Shown piece by piece: positions 35,238-44,274 of a stretch of DNA of 64,000 nt. Source of the DNA: Methylobacillus flagellatus_A (GTDB lineage: Bacteria > Pseudomonadota > Gammaproteobacteria > Burkholderiales > Methylophilaceae); assembly GCF_031344055.1 (NCBI RefSeq), contig NZ_JADBEN010000004.1. The stretch is one strand, 5' to 3'. The notes under the pieces are model-generated. The model was not told where the DNA came from. It ran no database searches and saw only the letters and a list, made by a program, of their open reading frames with translations. Position 1 is the stretch's first letter, and each line of letters opens with the position of its first letter. A program made the translations under genes and the position numbers.

Positions 35238-38200
35238 ATGTTAGGCATAGTGAAAGTTGCGCTTAGGCGCCCTTATACCTTTGTGGTGATGGCGATCTTG
35301 ATCCTGATCGCCGGCATCTTGTCGGCATTGCGCATGCCGACGGATATCTTTCCGGAAATCCGCATTCCCGTGATTGCGGTCGCCTGGCAGTATGCCGGCA
35401 TATCGCCGGACCAGATGACCGGGCGCATCCTGACGACGTTCCAGCGTTCGCTGACGACGACGGTCAACGACATCGAGCATATCGAGGCCAATTCCTATGC
35501 GGGCCTGGGCATCGTCAAGATTTTCTTCCACCCGGGCGTCAATATCGCCACCGCCAACGCGCAGGTGACGGCGATTTCGCAGACCATGCTGCGCCAGCTG
35601 CCGCCGGGCACCACGCCGCCGCTGATCCTCAACTACAACGCTTCAACCGTGCCCATCCTGCAGCTGGCGCTGGCCGGGCAGGGCCTGACCGAGCAGAACC
35701 TCGGCGACCTCGGCATGAACGCGGTGCGCACGCGCCTGGTCTCGGTGCCGGGCGCGGCGATTCCCTATCCTTTCGGCGGCAAAACCCGCCAGGTGCAGAT
35801 CGACCTGGACCCGGACGCCATGCAGGCGCGCGGGCTTTCCGGGCAGGACGTTGCCAACGCGCTGGCCGCGCAGAACCTGATCCTGCCTGCCGGTACGCAG
35901 AAAATCGGCAGTTTCGAGTACACGATCCAGCTCAATAACGCGCCTTCCGAACTGGAGGAGCTGGGCAACCTGCCGATCAAGGTGGTCAACGGCGCGACGG
36001 TGTATATCCGCGACGTGGCGCAGGTGCGCGACGGCAACCCGCCGCAGACCAACCTCGTGCATGTGGACGGCGCGCGTTCCGTGCTGATGTCGGTGTTGAA
36101 GAATGGCGCCACTTCCACGCTGGCGATCGTGGACGGCATCAAGAGCAAGCTGGACGAAATCAAGCCTACCCTGCCGGATGAGCTGGTAGTGCGCCCGATC
36201 AACGACCAGTCGATTTTCGTCAGCGCCGCGATCAAGGGCGTGGTGCTGGAAGGCTGCATCGCCGCCGCCTTGACCAGCATCATGATCCTGCTGTTCCTCG
36301 GCAGCTGGCGCTCCACGGTCATCATCGCCATTTCCATCCCCTTGTCCATCCTGGGCGCGATCGCCAGCCTGGCATTGATAGGGGAAACGCTCAATATCAT
36401 GACGCTGGGCGGACTGGCGCTCGCGGTGGGCATCCTGGTGGACGACGCCACGGTGACGATCGAGAACATCAACTGGCACCTGGAGCAGGGCAAGCCGGTC
36501 GAGCCGGCGATCCTGGACGGCGCGCGGCAGATCGTGACGCCGGCGTTCGTGTCGTTGCTGTGCATCTGTATCGTATTCGTGCCGATGTTCTTCCTCGAGG
36601 GCGTGTCGCGCTTCCTGTTCGTGCCGATGGCCGAAGCCGTGATGTTCGCGATGATCAGCTCCTTCATCCTGTCGCGCACGCTGGTGCCGACCATGGCCAA
36701 GTACCTGCTCAAGCCGCATGCGCCGCATACCGACCTGCACGGCAGCGATCATGCCTTGCCGCCGTCGCGCAACCCGCTGGTACGCTTCCAGCGCGGGTTC
36801 GAGGCGCGCTTCGAGCGCTTCCGCGAGGGGTATCGCGGCGTGCTGCTGTTGATGCTGGCAAACCGCAAGAAGTTTATTGTCGGCTTCATGGCCTTCGTCA
36901 TGTTGAGCTTTGCCTTGGTCCCGTTCCTCGGGCGCAATTTCTTTCCCGAGGTGGACGGCGGGCAGATCCTCATGCACGTGCGGGCGCCGGTCGGCACCAG
37001 GCTGGAAGACACGGCGGCCAAGTTTGCCAATATCCAGTCCGAGATCCGCAAAATCATCCCTGCGCATGAGATTGAAACCATCGTCGACAACATCGGCCTG
37101 CCGATCAGCTCCATCAACCTGACCTACAACAATACCGGGTTGATGGGGGTGCAGGACGGCGACATCCAGATTGCGCTGACCAGGGAGCACCAGCCTACAG
37201 CCATGTACGTCAAGCGCTTGCGCGAGGAGCTGCCGCGCCTGTTCCCGGACGCGACCTTCACCTTCCCGCCCGCGGACATCGTGAGCCAGATCCTCAACTT
37301 TGGCTCCCCGGCGCCGATCGACCTGCAGATCCGCGGCAGCAACCTGCAGGCCAATTTCGATTACGCCAACCAGTTGGTCGCGGAAATCCGCAAGGTGCCG
37401 GGCATTGCCGACGTGCGCGTGCAGCAGTCGCGCCGCAACCCGGTATTGAATGTCGATATCGACCGCTCGCGTGCGCAGGAAGTGGGCCTGACCACGCGCG
37501 ACGTGACGAACAATATGGTCGTGACCCTGGCCGGCAGCAGCCAGGTAGCGCCTACCTACTGGCTCAACCCGGCCAACGGCGTTTCCTACCCGATCGTGAT
37601 GCAGACCCCGCAATACCGCATGGATAGCTTCTCGGCATTGGAAAACCTGCCGATCAACGGCAGCGCGCCCGCGACGACGCCGCAAATCCTCGGCGGCCTG
37701 GCCAGCTTCTCGCGCAGCAATTCCAACGCCCTGGTCAGCCAGTACGACATCCAGCTCATGGTGCAGATCAACGCCACCACGCAGGGACGCGACTTGGGCG
37801 CGGTGGCAAAGGATATCCGCCGCATTATCGACGCGCATGCCGACAGCGTGCCCAAGGGCTCCAGCGTCGCCCTGCTCGGCCAGGTCGAGACCATGGAGCA
37901 TGCATTCTCGGGCTTGTTGTTCGGGCTGGTGGGCGCGATCGTGCTGATCTATTTGCTGATCGTGGTGAACTTCCAATCCTGGAGCGATTCCTTCGTGATC
38001 GTCAGCGCCTTGCCTGCCGCGATCGCGGGGATCGTCTGGATGCTGTTCGCGAGCTTCACGCCGCTATCGGTGCCGGCCCTCACGGGCGCCATCATGTGCA
38101 TGGGCGTGGCGACGGCGAACAGCGTGCTGGTGATCAGCTTTGCGCGCGAGCGCCTTGCCGAGCTAGGCAACGCCACTCAGGCCGCGATCGAGGCAGGTTT

Positions 38201-38444
38201 CGTGCGTTTCCGCCCGGTATTGATGACGGCGCTGGCGATGATGATCGGCATGGCGCCGATGGCGCTGGGCCTGGGCGAGGGTGGCGAGCAGAATGCGCCG
38301 CTGGGCCGCGCCGTGATCGGCGGCTTGTTGTTCGCCACCGTCACCACCCTGATTTTCGTGCCGGTGGTGTTCAGCGTGGTGCATCGCAACTACCGCAAGC
38401 CTGTCGTAGAGAATTCGAGTTATGGAGAAGTCAATGTCATCTGA
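35238..38444 (+). CDS. RND-family inner-membrane efflux pump
   Basis: A 1068-residue RND transporter with the standard 12 helices and two large periplasmic loops. Helix 4 carries the proton-relay Asp pair in ILVDDATVTIEN. It lacks the metal-binding triad that would mark a CzcA-type pump; family form is closer to the HAE-type drug/solvent exporters, but the substrate is not determined. It is the first gene of a tripartite operon with the adaptor (38434) and the outer-membrane factor (39609); the adaptor start overlaps its stop by 11 bases. Confidence 0.92.
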   Translation: MLGIVKVALRRPYTFVVMAILILIAGILSALRMPTDIFPEIRIPVIAVAWQYAGISPDQMTGRILTTFQRSLTTTVNDIEHIEANSYAGLGIVKIFFHPGVNIATANAQVTAISQTMLRQLPPGTTPPLILNYNASTVPILQLALAGQGLTEQNLGDLGMNAVRTRLVSVPGAAIPYPFGGKTRQVQIDLDPDAMQARGLSGQDVANALAAQNLILPAGTQKIGSFEYTIQLNNAPSELEELGNLPIKVVNGATVYIRDVAQVRDGNPPQTNLVHVDGARSVLMSVLKNGATSTLAIVDGIKSKLDEIKPTLPDELVVRPINDQSIFVSAAIKGVVLEGCIAAALTSIMILLFLGSWRSTVIIAISIPLSILGAIASLALIGETLNIMTLGGLALAVGILVDDATVTIENINWHLEQGKPVEPAILDGARQIVTPAFVSLLCICIVFVPMFFLEGVSRFLFVPMAEAVMFAMISSFILSRTLVPTMAKYLLKPHAPHTDLHGSDHALPPSRNPLVRFQRGFEARFERFREGYRGVLLLMLANRKKFIVGFMAFVMLSFALVPFLGRNFFPEVDGGQILMHVRAPVGTRLEDTAAKFANIQSEIRKIIPAHEIETIVDNIGLPISSINLTYNNTGLMGVQDGDIQIALTREHQPTAMYVKRLREELPRLFPDATFTFPPADIVSQILNFGSPAPIDLQIRGSNLQANFDYANQLVAEIRKVPGIADVRVQQSRRNPVLNVDIDRSRAQEVGLTTRDVTNNMVVTLAGSSQVAPTYWLNPANGVSYPIVMQTPQYRMDSFSALENLPINGSAPATTPQILGGLASFSRSNSNALVSQYDIQLMVQINATTQGRDLGAVAKDIRRIIDAHADSVPKGSSVALLGQVETMEHAFSGLLFGLVGAIVLIYLLIVVNFQSWSDSFVIVSALPAAIAGIVWMLFASFTPLSVPALTGAIMCMGVATANSVLVISFARERLAELGNATQAAIEAGFVRFRPVLMTALAMMIGMAPMALGLGEGGEQNAPLGRAVIGGLLFATVTTLIFVPVVFSVVHRNYRKPVVENSSYGEVNVI

Positions 38445-39612
38445 TCTTAGGTCTACTGACCTTAGTGCGCCGCGTCGTACCGTACGCCGAGGCGGCCTGA
38501 TCGTGGCCCTGGTGGCTGCTGCAATCGTGGTGTACGGTTTGTCGATTCGCGCCAAGGAAAGTGAGGCGCTCAAGGAGTGGACGGACGACCAGGCCGTCCC
38601 GTCGGTGACCCTGGTCAGCCCCCAGCAGGACAGCAGCGCACGCACGCTGGAGCTGCCCGCGCGGCTGGAAGCGTTTGCGCGCGCGCCCATCTATGCGCGC
38701 GCCAGCGGCTACCTCAAGCAATGGCATGCCGACATCGGCAGCGAGGTCAAGGCGGGACAGGTGCTGGGCGAAATTGAAACCCCGGACCTCGACCAGCAGT
38801 TGCTGCAGGCCAAGGCCGACGTCGCGACAGCCAAGGTGAATGCCGAACTGGCCGGCACGACGGCCAAGCGCTGGCAATCCATGCTGAACACCGATGCCGT
38901 CTCCAAGCAGGAAGTCGACGAGCGGATCGGCGATTACGCTGCCAAGCAGGCTATCCTGCAGGCCGCGCAGGCGAATCTTGACCGCATACAGGCCACCAAG
39001 GGCTTCACCAAGCTGGTGGCGCCGTTCGCAGGCGTCGTCACCGCGCGCTCCACCGATATCGGCGCCCTCATCAACGCAGGCGAGTCCGGGCAGCCGCTCT
39101 TCGTCGTGTCGGATACGCGCAAGCTGCGCCTGTATGTCAACGTGCCGCAGAGCTACGTGCCTGCGATCGGCAAGGGAGCCGCGGCGAAAGTGACCATTCC
39201 CGGCCGGCCTGGCGTGGAGTACTCCGCCAAGCTGGTGGCGTCGGCGCAGGCGGTGGATGCGGCCTCCGGCACCACCTTGTTCCAGTTCCTGGTGCCGAAT
39301 GAAGACGGCGAATTGCTGCCTGGCGGCTTTGCACGCGCCAGTATCGAGCTGCCCGCCAGCGCCGCGACCTTGAGCATCCCTGCCAGCGCATTGATCGTGC
39401 GCCAGGACGGCGTGCGCGTCGCCACGTTGGACGAGCATGACAAGGTCGTGCTCAAGACGGTGACGATTGCGCGCGACCTTGGAAAAACCCTGGAAATCGG
39501 TTCAGGGATAGAGGCAGGCGACAGGCTGGTGGATAGCCCGCCTGACGATATCGCCGACGGCCTGCAGGTGCGGGCGCCTGCCGACGCTGGGGCAGGGGCC
39601 GCCAAGTCATGA
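38434..39612 (+). CDS. RND efflux periplasmic adaptor (membrane fusion protein)
   Basis: A 392-residue HlyD/AcrA-type adaptor. One N-terminal anchor helix (about residues 20-40, LIVALVAAAIVVYGLS) is followed by the lipoyl half-motifs (RASGYLKQWHADIGSEVKAG and FAGVVTARSTDIGALINAG), an alpha-helical hairpin between them, and a beta-barrel domain. It bridges the pump to the outer-membrane factor. The ATG at 38434 is preferred because GGAGAAG sits 3-6 bases upstream; an in-frame ATG at 38422 has none. Its stop overlaps the next start by ATGA. Confidence 0.92.
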   Translation: MSSDLRSTDLSAPRRTVRRGGLIVALVAAAIVVYGLSIRAKESEALKEWTDDQAVPSVTLVSPQQDSSARTLELPARLEAFARAPIYARASGYLKQWHADIGSEVKAGQVLGEIETPDLDQQLLQAKADVATAKVNAELAGTTAKRWQSMLNTDAVSKQEVDERIGDYAAKQAILQAAQANLDRIQATKGFTKLVAPFAGVVTARSTDIGALINAGESGQPLFVVSDTRKLRLYVNVPQSYVPAIGKGAAAKVTIPGRPGVEYSAKLVASAQAVDAASGTTLFQFLVPNEDGELLPGGFARASIELPASAATLSIPASALIVRQDGVRVATLDEHDKVVLKTVTIARDLGKTLEIGSGIEAGDRLVDSPPDDIADGLQVRAPADAGAGAAKS

Positions 39613-41060
39613 ACATCAGGCAACACGTTCTGGCCTATGGCGTGATGGCAGCGCTGGCTGGGTGCTCTTTCGCGCCCGAGCTCAAGCTGCCGGAAGTGCC
39701 GGTGGCCCAGTCTTACAAGGAAGTGCAGCCCTGGGTGCCGGCGCAGCCTGCCGACCAATTGCCGCGCGGCGCCTGGTGGAAGCTCTATGGCGATGCCGAG
39801 CTCGATGCGCTGCAGGAAAAGCTGGTCGCGCACAGCCCGGACCTGTCGGCCGCATTGGCGCGCTACCAGCAGGCGCTGGCATATAGCGAGCAAGCCCGCG
39901 CCGGCTTGTTCCCCAGCCTCTCGGCAAACGGCCAGGCCGGGCGCAACCGCGTTTCCGAGCACCGCCCGCTGGTGCCGCCGAACGCCGTGATCCCGCCGAC
40001 CTACTCGAATTACAGCATAGGCTTGCAGGCCAATTACGAGCTGGATCTGTGGGGCCGCGTGCGCGACACGGTCAAGGCCGGGGTTGCCGAGGCTGCCGCG
40101 ATGGAGGCCGACCTGGAGTCGGTGCGCTTGAGCCTGCAGGCGCAGCTTGCCGAGAATTTCATCGTGCTGCGCGGACTGGACCAGCAACTGCGTATCCTGG
40201 AAGAAACCGTGCAGGCCAACGCCAAGGCCTTATCCATCACCAGGACGCGGCACGATGCCGGCATAGTGCCCGGGCTTGACGTGAGCCGCGCCCAGACCCA
40301 GCTGGAAACGACGCGCTCGCAGCTCGAGCAGGTCAAGGCGCAGCGCGCGGTGGTGGAGCATGCGATTGCCGCCTTGGTCGGCGAGTCGCCTTCCAGCTTC
40401 GCGATTGCCAGCAGGCAGGACGCCATCGCCTTGCCGCGCATCCCGCTCGGCATGCCGTCCACCTTGCTGCAGCGCAGGCCCGACATTGCGGCGGCGCAAA
40501 GGCGCGTGGCCGCGGCCAATGCCAGCATCGGCGTGGCGAAGACCGCTTACTTCCCCGCATTGAGCCTGAGCGCGGCTTTCGGCTACCAAAGCGTGTCTAC
40601 GGGCAATTGGCTCACTGCGCCCAGCAACTTCTGGTCTATCGGGCCGGGCATGCTGTTCCAGCTATTCGACGGCGGACGCCGCAAGGCCCAGGTGGTCCAG
40701 GCCGAAGCGGTGCTGGATGAATCCGGGGCACGCTACCGCGGCGTAGTGCTGGAGGCGTTCCAGCAGGTGGAGGACAACCTGGCGCGCCTCAACCATTTCC
40801 AGATTGCGGCAGATGCGGAACGGGCCGCCGCCGAGGCAGCGCAGAAATCCATGGAATTTGCGATGAACCGCTATCGCGAAGGCGCCGCCAATTACCTGGA
40901 AGTGACTGCGGCCCAGACCCAGGCGCTGGACACCCAGCGCGCCCTGCTGACGCTCAACGTCAGCCAGCTGCGCGCCAGCGTGGATTTGATCCGGGCCTTG
41001 GGCGGGGGCTGGCAACAGCAGCCTGAAGTAGCCGACGCAGCTACGGCAAGCGTGAACTGA
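39609..41060 (+). CDS. RND outer-membrane factor, NodT/TolC-type lipoprotein
   Basis: A 483-residue outer-membrane channel subunit. The lipobox is LAGC (Cys19), so the mature protein is lipid-anchored. Two OEP repeats of long helices follow, with NodT-family landmarks (AWWKLYGDAELD, NYELDLWGRVRD, RRPDIAAAQRRVAAANASIGVAKTAYFPALSL within the second repeat). It completes the efflux channel. The gene ends 4 bases before the convergent AraC gene. Confidence 0.92.
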   Translation: MNIRQHVLAYGVMAALAGCSFAPELKLPEVPVAQSYKEVQPWVPAQPADQLPRGAWWKLYGDAELDALQEKLVAHSPDLSAALARYQQALAYSEQARAGLFPSLSANGQAGRNRVSEHRPLVPPNAVIPPTYSNYSIGLQANYELDLWGRVRDTVKAGVAEAAAMEADLESVRLSLQAQLAENFIVLRGLDQQLRILEETVQANAKALSITRTRHDAGIVPGLDVSRAQTQLETTRSQLEQVKAQRAVVEHAIAALVGESPSSFAIASRQDAIALPRIPLGMPSTLLQRRPDIAAAQRRVAAANASIGVAKTAYFPALSLSAAFGYQSVSTGNWLTAPSNFWSIGPGMLFQLFDGGRRKAQVVQAEAVLDESGARYRGVVLEAFQQVEDNLARLNHFQIAADAERAAAEAAQKSMEFAMNRYREGAANYLEVTAAQTQALDTQRALLTLNVSQLRASVDLIRALGGGWQQQPEVADAATASVN

Positions 41061-41064
41061 TCCC

Positions 41065-41892
41065 TTATTTTGACGCGGGATTTTCCTGCGACCAGCGCGT
41101 CAGGTAGTTGCTGGGCGACTCTCCCATCGAGCGCGAGAACATGCTGGTAAAGCCGGCAGTGCTTTCGTAGCCCAGGGCCAGGGCGATGTTGGTGACGCTG
41201 GCTCCTTCGATCAACATTTCGACGGCGCGTATCAGGCAAAGCTGCTGCCGCCAGGCCGAGAATGTCATGCCGGTTTCCTTTTGGAACAGGCGGGCGAGCG
41301 TCCGCGTGCTGGCACCCGCAATCTGGGCCCATTCCTCGATATTGCGGTCGTCGCCCGGGTTCTGGTGCAGCCGTTCCGTCACGCGTCGCAGGCGGGGGTC
41401 GCGCCCCTCGGGCAGGAATAGCGGCGCCTGCTGGGCGGTGCTGATCTGGTCGACCAGGACTTGCATCAGCCTGTGCTCGCTTCCGTGCAGCGTATATTGG
41501 TTGTTGATCGCCACCGCCTGGGAGACCAGTTCGCGCAACAGTGGCGTCAGTTTAATCACGCAGCAGCGCCTGGGCAGTTCCTCCAGCAGTTCCGGCGCAA
41601 TCAATACCGTCTGCATTTCCGATGCCTGGGTATAGGTGACGCTGTGTATGGCCGCGCTGGGTATCCAGCAGGCGCGGCCCGGCGGCGTGATCCAGGAGCC
41701 GTCGCGCGTCTCCACGCGCATGCTGCCCGACGTGACGAACATCAATTGCCCGCGCCGGTGCGCGTGGGCTTCCACCCGCCAGCTCTTGGAATAGCTGCCC
41801 ACCCTGGCGACGACGGGAAGCGGCGAGAGGTCGGGGTCCGGGCCGGTGCCGTTGAGGTCGGTAAAGACCGGGTAAACTTTGATCTCTGTCAT
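41065..41892 (-). CDS. AraC-family transcriptional regulator
   Basis: A 275-residue regulator. An N-terminal cupin-type ligand-binding domain (residues 15-115; AHAHRRGQLMFVTSGSMRV, GRACWIP) is followed by the two helix-turn-helix AraC DNA-binding domain (about 165-265; AGASTRTLARLFQKETGM and ALGYESTAGFTSMFSRSMG). It reads out of the minus strand, 34 bases after the PqiC-like lipoprotein gene, so it could be co-transcribed with the Mla-type system or have its own promoter in the gap. It also converges on the RND operon. Which of the two it regulates cannot be decided. Confidence 0.9.
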   Translation of the reverse strand: MTEIKVYPVFTDLNGTGPDPDLSPLPVVARVGSYSKSWRVEAHAHRRGQLMFVTSGSMRVETRDGSWITPPGRACWIPSAAIHSVTYTQASEMQTVLIAPELLEELPRRCCVIKLTPLLRELVSQAVAINNQYTLHGSEHRLMQVLVDQISTAQQAPLFLPEGRDPRLRRVTERLHQNPGDDRNIEEWAQIAGASTRTLARLFQKETGMTFSAWRQQLCLIRAVEMLIEGASVTNIALALGYESTAGFTSMFSRSMGESPSNYLTRWSQENPASK

Positions 41893-41926
41893 TTGACACG
41901 TATGCGGCTAGGTGCTGCCAAGGCGG

Positions 41927-42538
41927 TTACTGCGATGTAGCGGCTTGGCACTCGGGCGCGGATTGGCTGGTTGTTTCGGCCCAGTCCGCGGCCCGCTGCA
42001 ACGCTTCGGTGCTGGCAAGGTTCAGCGCCGCTACGCCGCCGCGCGCATCCGCGCTTTGCGCTGCATGCTGGGCAGAAACTAGCGTGGAAGCCAGCAGCTT
42101 GCGCGAGCGCCTATCCACCAGCCCAAGCTGCAGCTGCACCACGCCCTGGCTGCTGTTGGCAGCGTCGAATACCTGGTCGAAGCCCACGATCTGCAGCTTT
42201 AGGCTGCATGCCGTATTGGCGGGCGAGGCGTTGGCGACTTTCTGGCGCAAGAGGTCTATCGGCAGGGTGGACCAGCGGCTTTCCGCATAGGCGAAAACCT
42301 GGGATGGATTCTTGTAGTTGAGGCGGTAGCGGATGTTGCCGTGCTGAATCGCGTCGCTGGCGCCGAGCTGCTCCAGCGGCAGGCTGAAATTCACCCGGTT
42401 GTCCGCGGTTTGCAGGCCGAAATCGTAAAAGTCCAGCTGCTTGGTTTCAGGCTTGATCGAGCTGACGCAGGCACTCAGGCTGAACGTTGCCAGGACCAGC
42501 ATCACAAGGGACAGGATGGTTTGCATGGGATACCTCAT
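41927..42538 (-). CDS. PqiC-like ABC transport auxiliary lipoprotein
   Basis: A 203-residue lipoprotein of the ABC-type transport auxiliary (PqiC/DUF330) family. The lipobox is LSAC (Cys24). The body shows the YDFG and IRYRLNYKNP stretches common to the family. These proteins sit in the outer membrane and dock the MCE protein. The start overlaps the mlaD stop by ATGA, supporting membership of the Mla operon. Confidence 0.82.
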   Translation of the reverse strand: MRYPMQTILSLVMLVLATFSLSACVSSIKPETKQLDFYDFGLQTADNRVNFSLPLEQLGASDAIQHGNIRYRLNYKNPSQVFAYAESRWSTLPIDLLRQKVANASPANTACSLKLQIVGFDQVFDAANSSQGVVQLQLGLVDRRSRKLLASTLVSAQHAAQSADARGGVAALNLASTEALQRAADWAETTSQSAPECQAATSQ

Positions 42539-43485
42539 TGAGCAGGTTTGAAGCCGGATTCACCCGGGCCCGGGCGAGTTTCCGGTTTGCCGAAAATCAG
42601 GCTTTGCGGGTTTTCTTCCAGCATATCCAACAGGCGGCTGATACGGCGCGCGTCGTCGTTGGCGTTGGCTGTCAGTTCATTGAGCCGCGGCAGGGTTTCG
42701 TTATTGAGCGTGTCGCCGATCAGGCCCGCGCTGTTGCGGATGTCGCCCGTCATGCCGCGCACGTCCTGGACCGTGGCGGTCAGCTCGTTGAGCAATGGCG
42801 TGGCGGCCTGGGTGGCTTCCTGCAGGTTGTTCAGGGTTTGCGTGAGCTGCTGCTGGTTTTGCTCGGACATGAACTTGCTGGCCTTGCCGAACGCCTCGTT
42901 GGCGGTGGTCAGCGTCGGCCCCAGCTTGGATGAAGCCTCTTCCAGGTTGGAGAGCGTCTGGTTCAGGCTTTGCACGTCTATGCTCTGCATGACCGCGTTG
43001 GCATGCTCTATGGTGGCGACGCCGTGGTTGACGAAGGATTCCACCTTGTCCACCAGCCGAGGCACGCGTTCGGAAATGCGGTCTATCAGTGAAGGGCGCA
43101 TGGTGATCAGCGAACCGGGGGCCAGCTGGTCACCATTGTCGTTCGGGTCGTTGAGGTCGATGTAGGCGAGGCCGGTCACGCCCTGGGCGCGCAGCTCGGC
43201 GTAGGCGTCCTTGGTGAGGTGCAGCTTTTCATCGACGCGGATGGTGATCTCGATCGAGGATTGCGAGTCCGGGTCCAGCGCAATGTTGGATACCTTGCCC
43301 ACGTTGACGCCGCGGAATTTGACCGAGGCCTCCTGGCTGAGGCCGGTCACGGGCTGTTTCGAGATGATCTTGTATTCGGTAAGCGCCTGGCGCGTGCCGC
43401 TCATCCACCAGAAGGCGAATGCGAGGATAGCGACCAGGATCAGGGTGACAATGCCAACAGCAAGGGCGTGAGCGCGGTTTTCCAT
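42535..43485 (-). CDS. MlaD/MCE-domain lipid transport protein
   Basis: A 316-residue protein with one N-terminal anchor helix (residues 10-28) and an MCE domain (about 38-120; FRGVNVGKVSNIALDPDS and the LRAQGVTGLAYIDLN end). A long helical C-terminal tail (about 150-290) is typical of the longer MCE proteins that reach across the periplasm. It is the substrate-conducting hexamer of a phospholipid ABC transporter. It lies 3 bases after mlaF. Confidence 0.92.
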   Translation of the reverse strand: MENRAHALAVGIVTLILVAILAFAFWWMSGTRQALTEYKIISKQPVTGLSQEASVKFRGVNVGKVSNIALDPDSQSSIEITIRVDEKLHLTKDAYAELRAQGVTGLAYIDLNDPNDNGDQLAPGSLITMRPSLIDRISERVPRLVDKVESFVNHGVATIEHANAVMQSIDVQSLNQTLSNLEEASSKLGPTLTTANEAFGKASKFMSEQNQQQLTQTLNNLQEATQAATPLLNELTATVQDVRGMTGDIRNSAGLIGDTLNNETLPRLNELTANANDDARRISRLLDMLEENPQSLIFGKPETRPGPGESGFKPAQ

Positions 43486-43488
43486 AAA

Positions 43489-44268
43489 TTATCCAATTCT
43501 TTCCAATCGGACACGAACGCCCTGGAAAAAGTTTTGCACAAAGGGATGGTCGATATTGCCAAGTTCGCGCAGGCCGCAATTGGCGACGATGCGCTTGTCG
43601 GCGAGGACGGCGACCTTGTCGGTCAGCGATACCAGGGTGTCCAGGTCGTGGGTGACGAAAATGACGGTCAGGCCCAGGGCGTGCTTGATGCTCTTGATCA
43701 GTTCCACGAATTTCTCGCTGCGGTCCGGGTCCAGCCCTGCGGTCGGTTCGTCCAGCAGCAACAGCTCCGGTTCCAATGCCAGCGCGCGCGCCAAGGCCAC
43801 GCGCTTGATCATGCCGCCCGAGAGCTGGGATGGCAGCCTGGAACCCGTGTCCGGCTCCATTTCCACCAGCGAAAGCTTGTGCAGTACGAGCTGGTGGATG
43901 GTGGCTTCGTCGAACTGCTTGAGCTCGCGCAATGGAAAGGCGATGTTGTCGAACACGCTCAAGGCGGAAAACAGGGCGCCCTGCTGGAACAGCATGCCCA
44001 GGCGGTTCATCAGGCGCTGCTGCGGCACGCGGTTCATTTCGTGCAGGTTCTTGCCGAAGAGCAGCACCTCGCCCTTGGTCGGGCGGGTCAGGCCCACGAT
44101 GTGCCGGAGCAGGGTGGTCTTGCCGCTGCCTGAGCCGCCCACCAGGGAGACGATTTCGCCCGCGTTGATGGTCAGGTCGAGGTCCTGGTGCACGACATTG
44201 CTGCCGAATACGGTCCAGACCTTCTTGATTTCGCAGATCGGGCGTGTCTTTTTTTCTTGTTCTGCCAT
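43489..44268 (-). CDS. Lipid-transport ABC ATPase, MlaF-type
   Basis: A 259-residue ABC ATPase with Walker A GGSGSGKTT, signature LSGGMIKRVALARAL and Walker B LLLLDEPTAGLDP. The MlaF-like C-terminal extension is present (QNFFQGVRVRLERIG). It powers the MlaE permease encoded just upstream. Confidence 0.92.
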   Translation of the reverse strand: MAEQEKKTRPICEIKKVWTVFGSNVVHQDLDLTINAGEIVSLVGGSGSGKTTLLRHIVGLTRPTKGEVLLFGKNLHEMNRVPQQRLMNRLGMLFQQGALFSALSVFDNIAFPLRELKQFDEATIHQLVLHKLSLVEMEPDTGSRLPSQLSGGMIKRVALARALALEPELLLLDEPTAGLDPDRSEKFVELIKSIKHALGLTVIFVTHDLDTLVSLTDKVAVLADKRIVANCGLRELGNIDHPFVQNFFQGVRVRLERIG

Positions 44269-44274
44269 GGATGC

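Noticed and set aside
35643..37976. 777-codon minus-strand frame
   Set aside because: Shadow of the RND pump gene.
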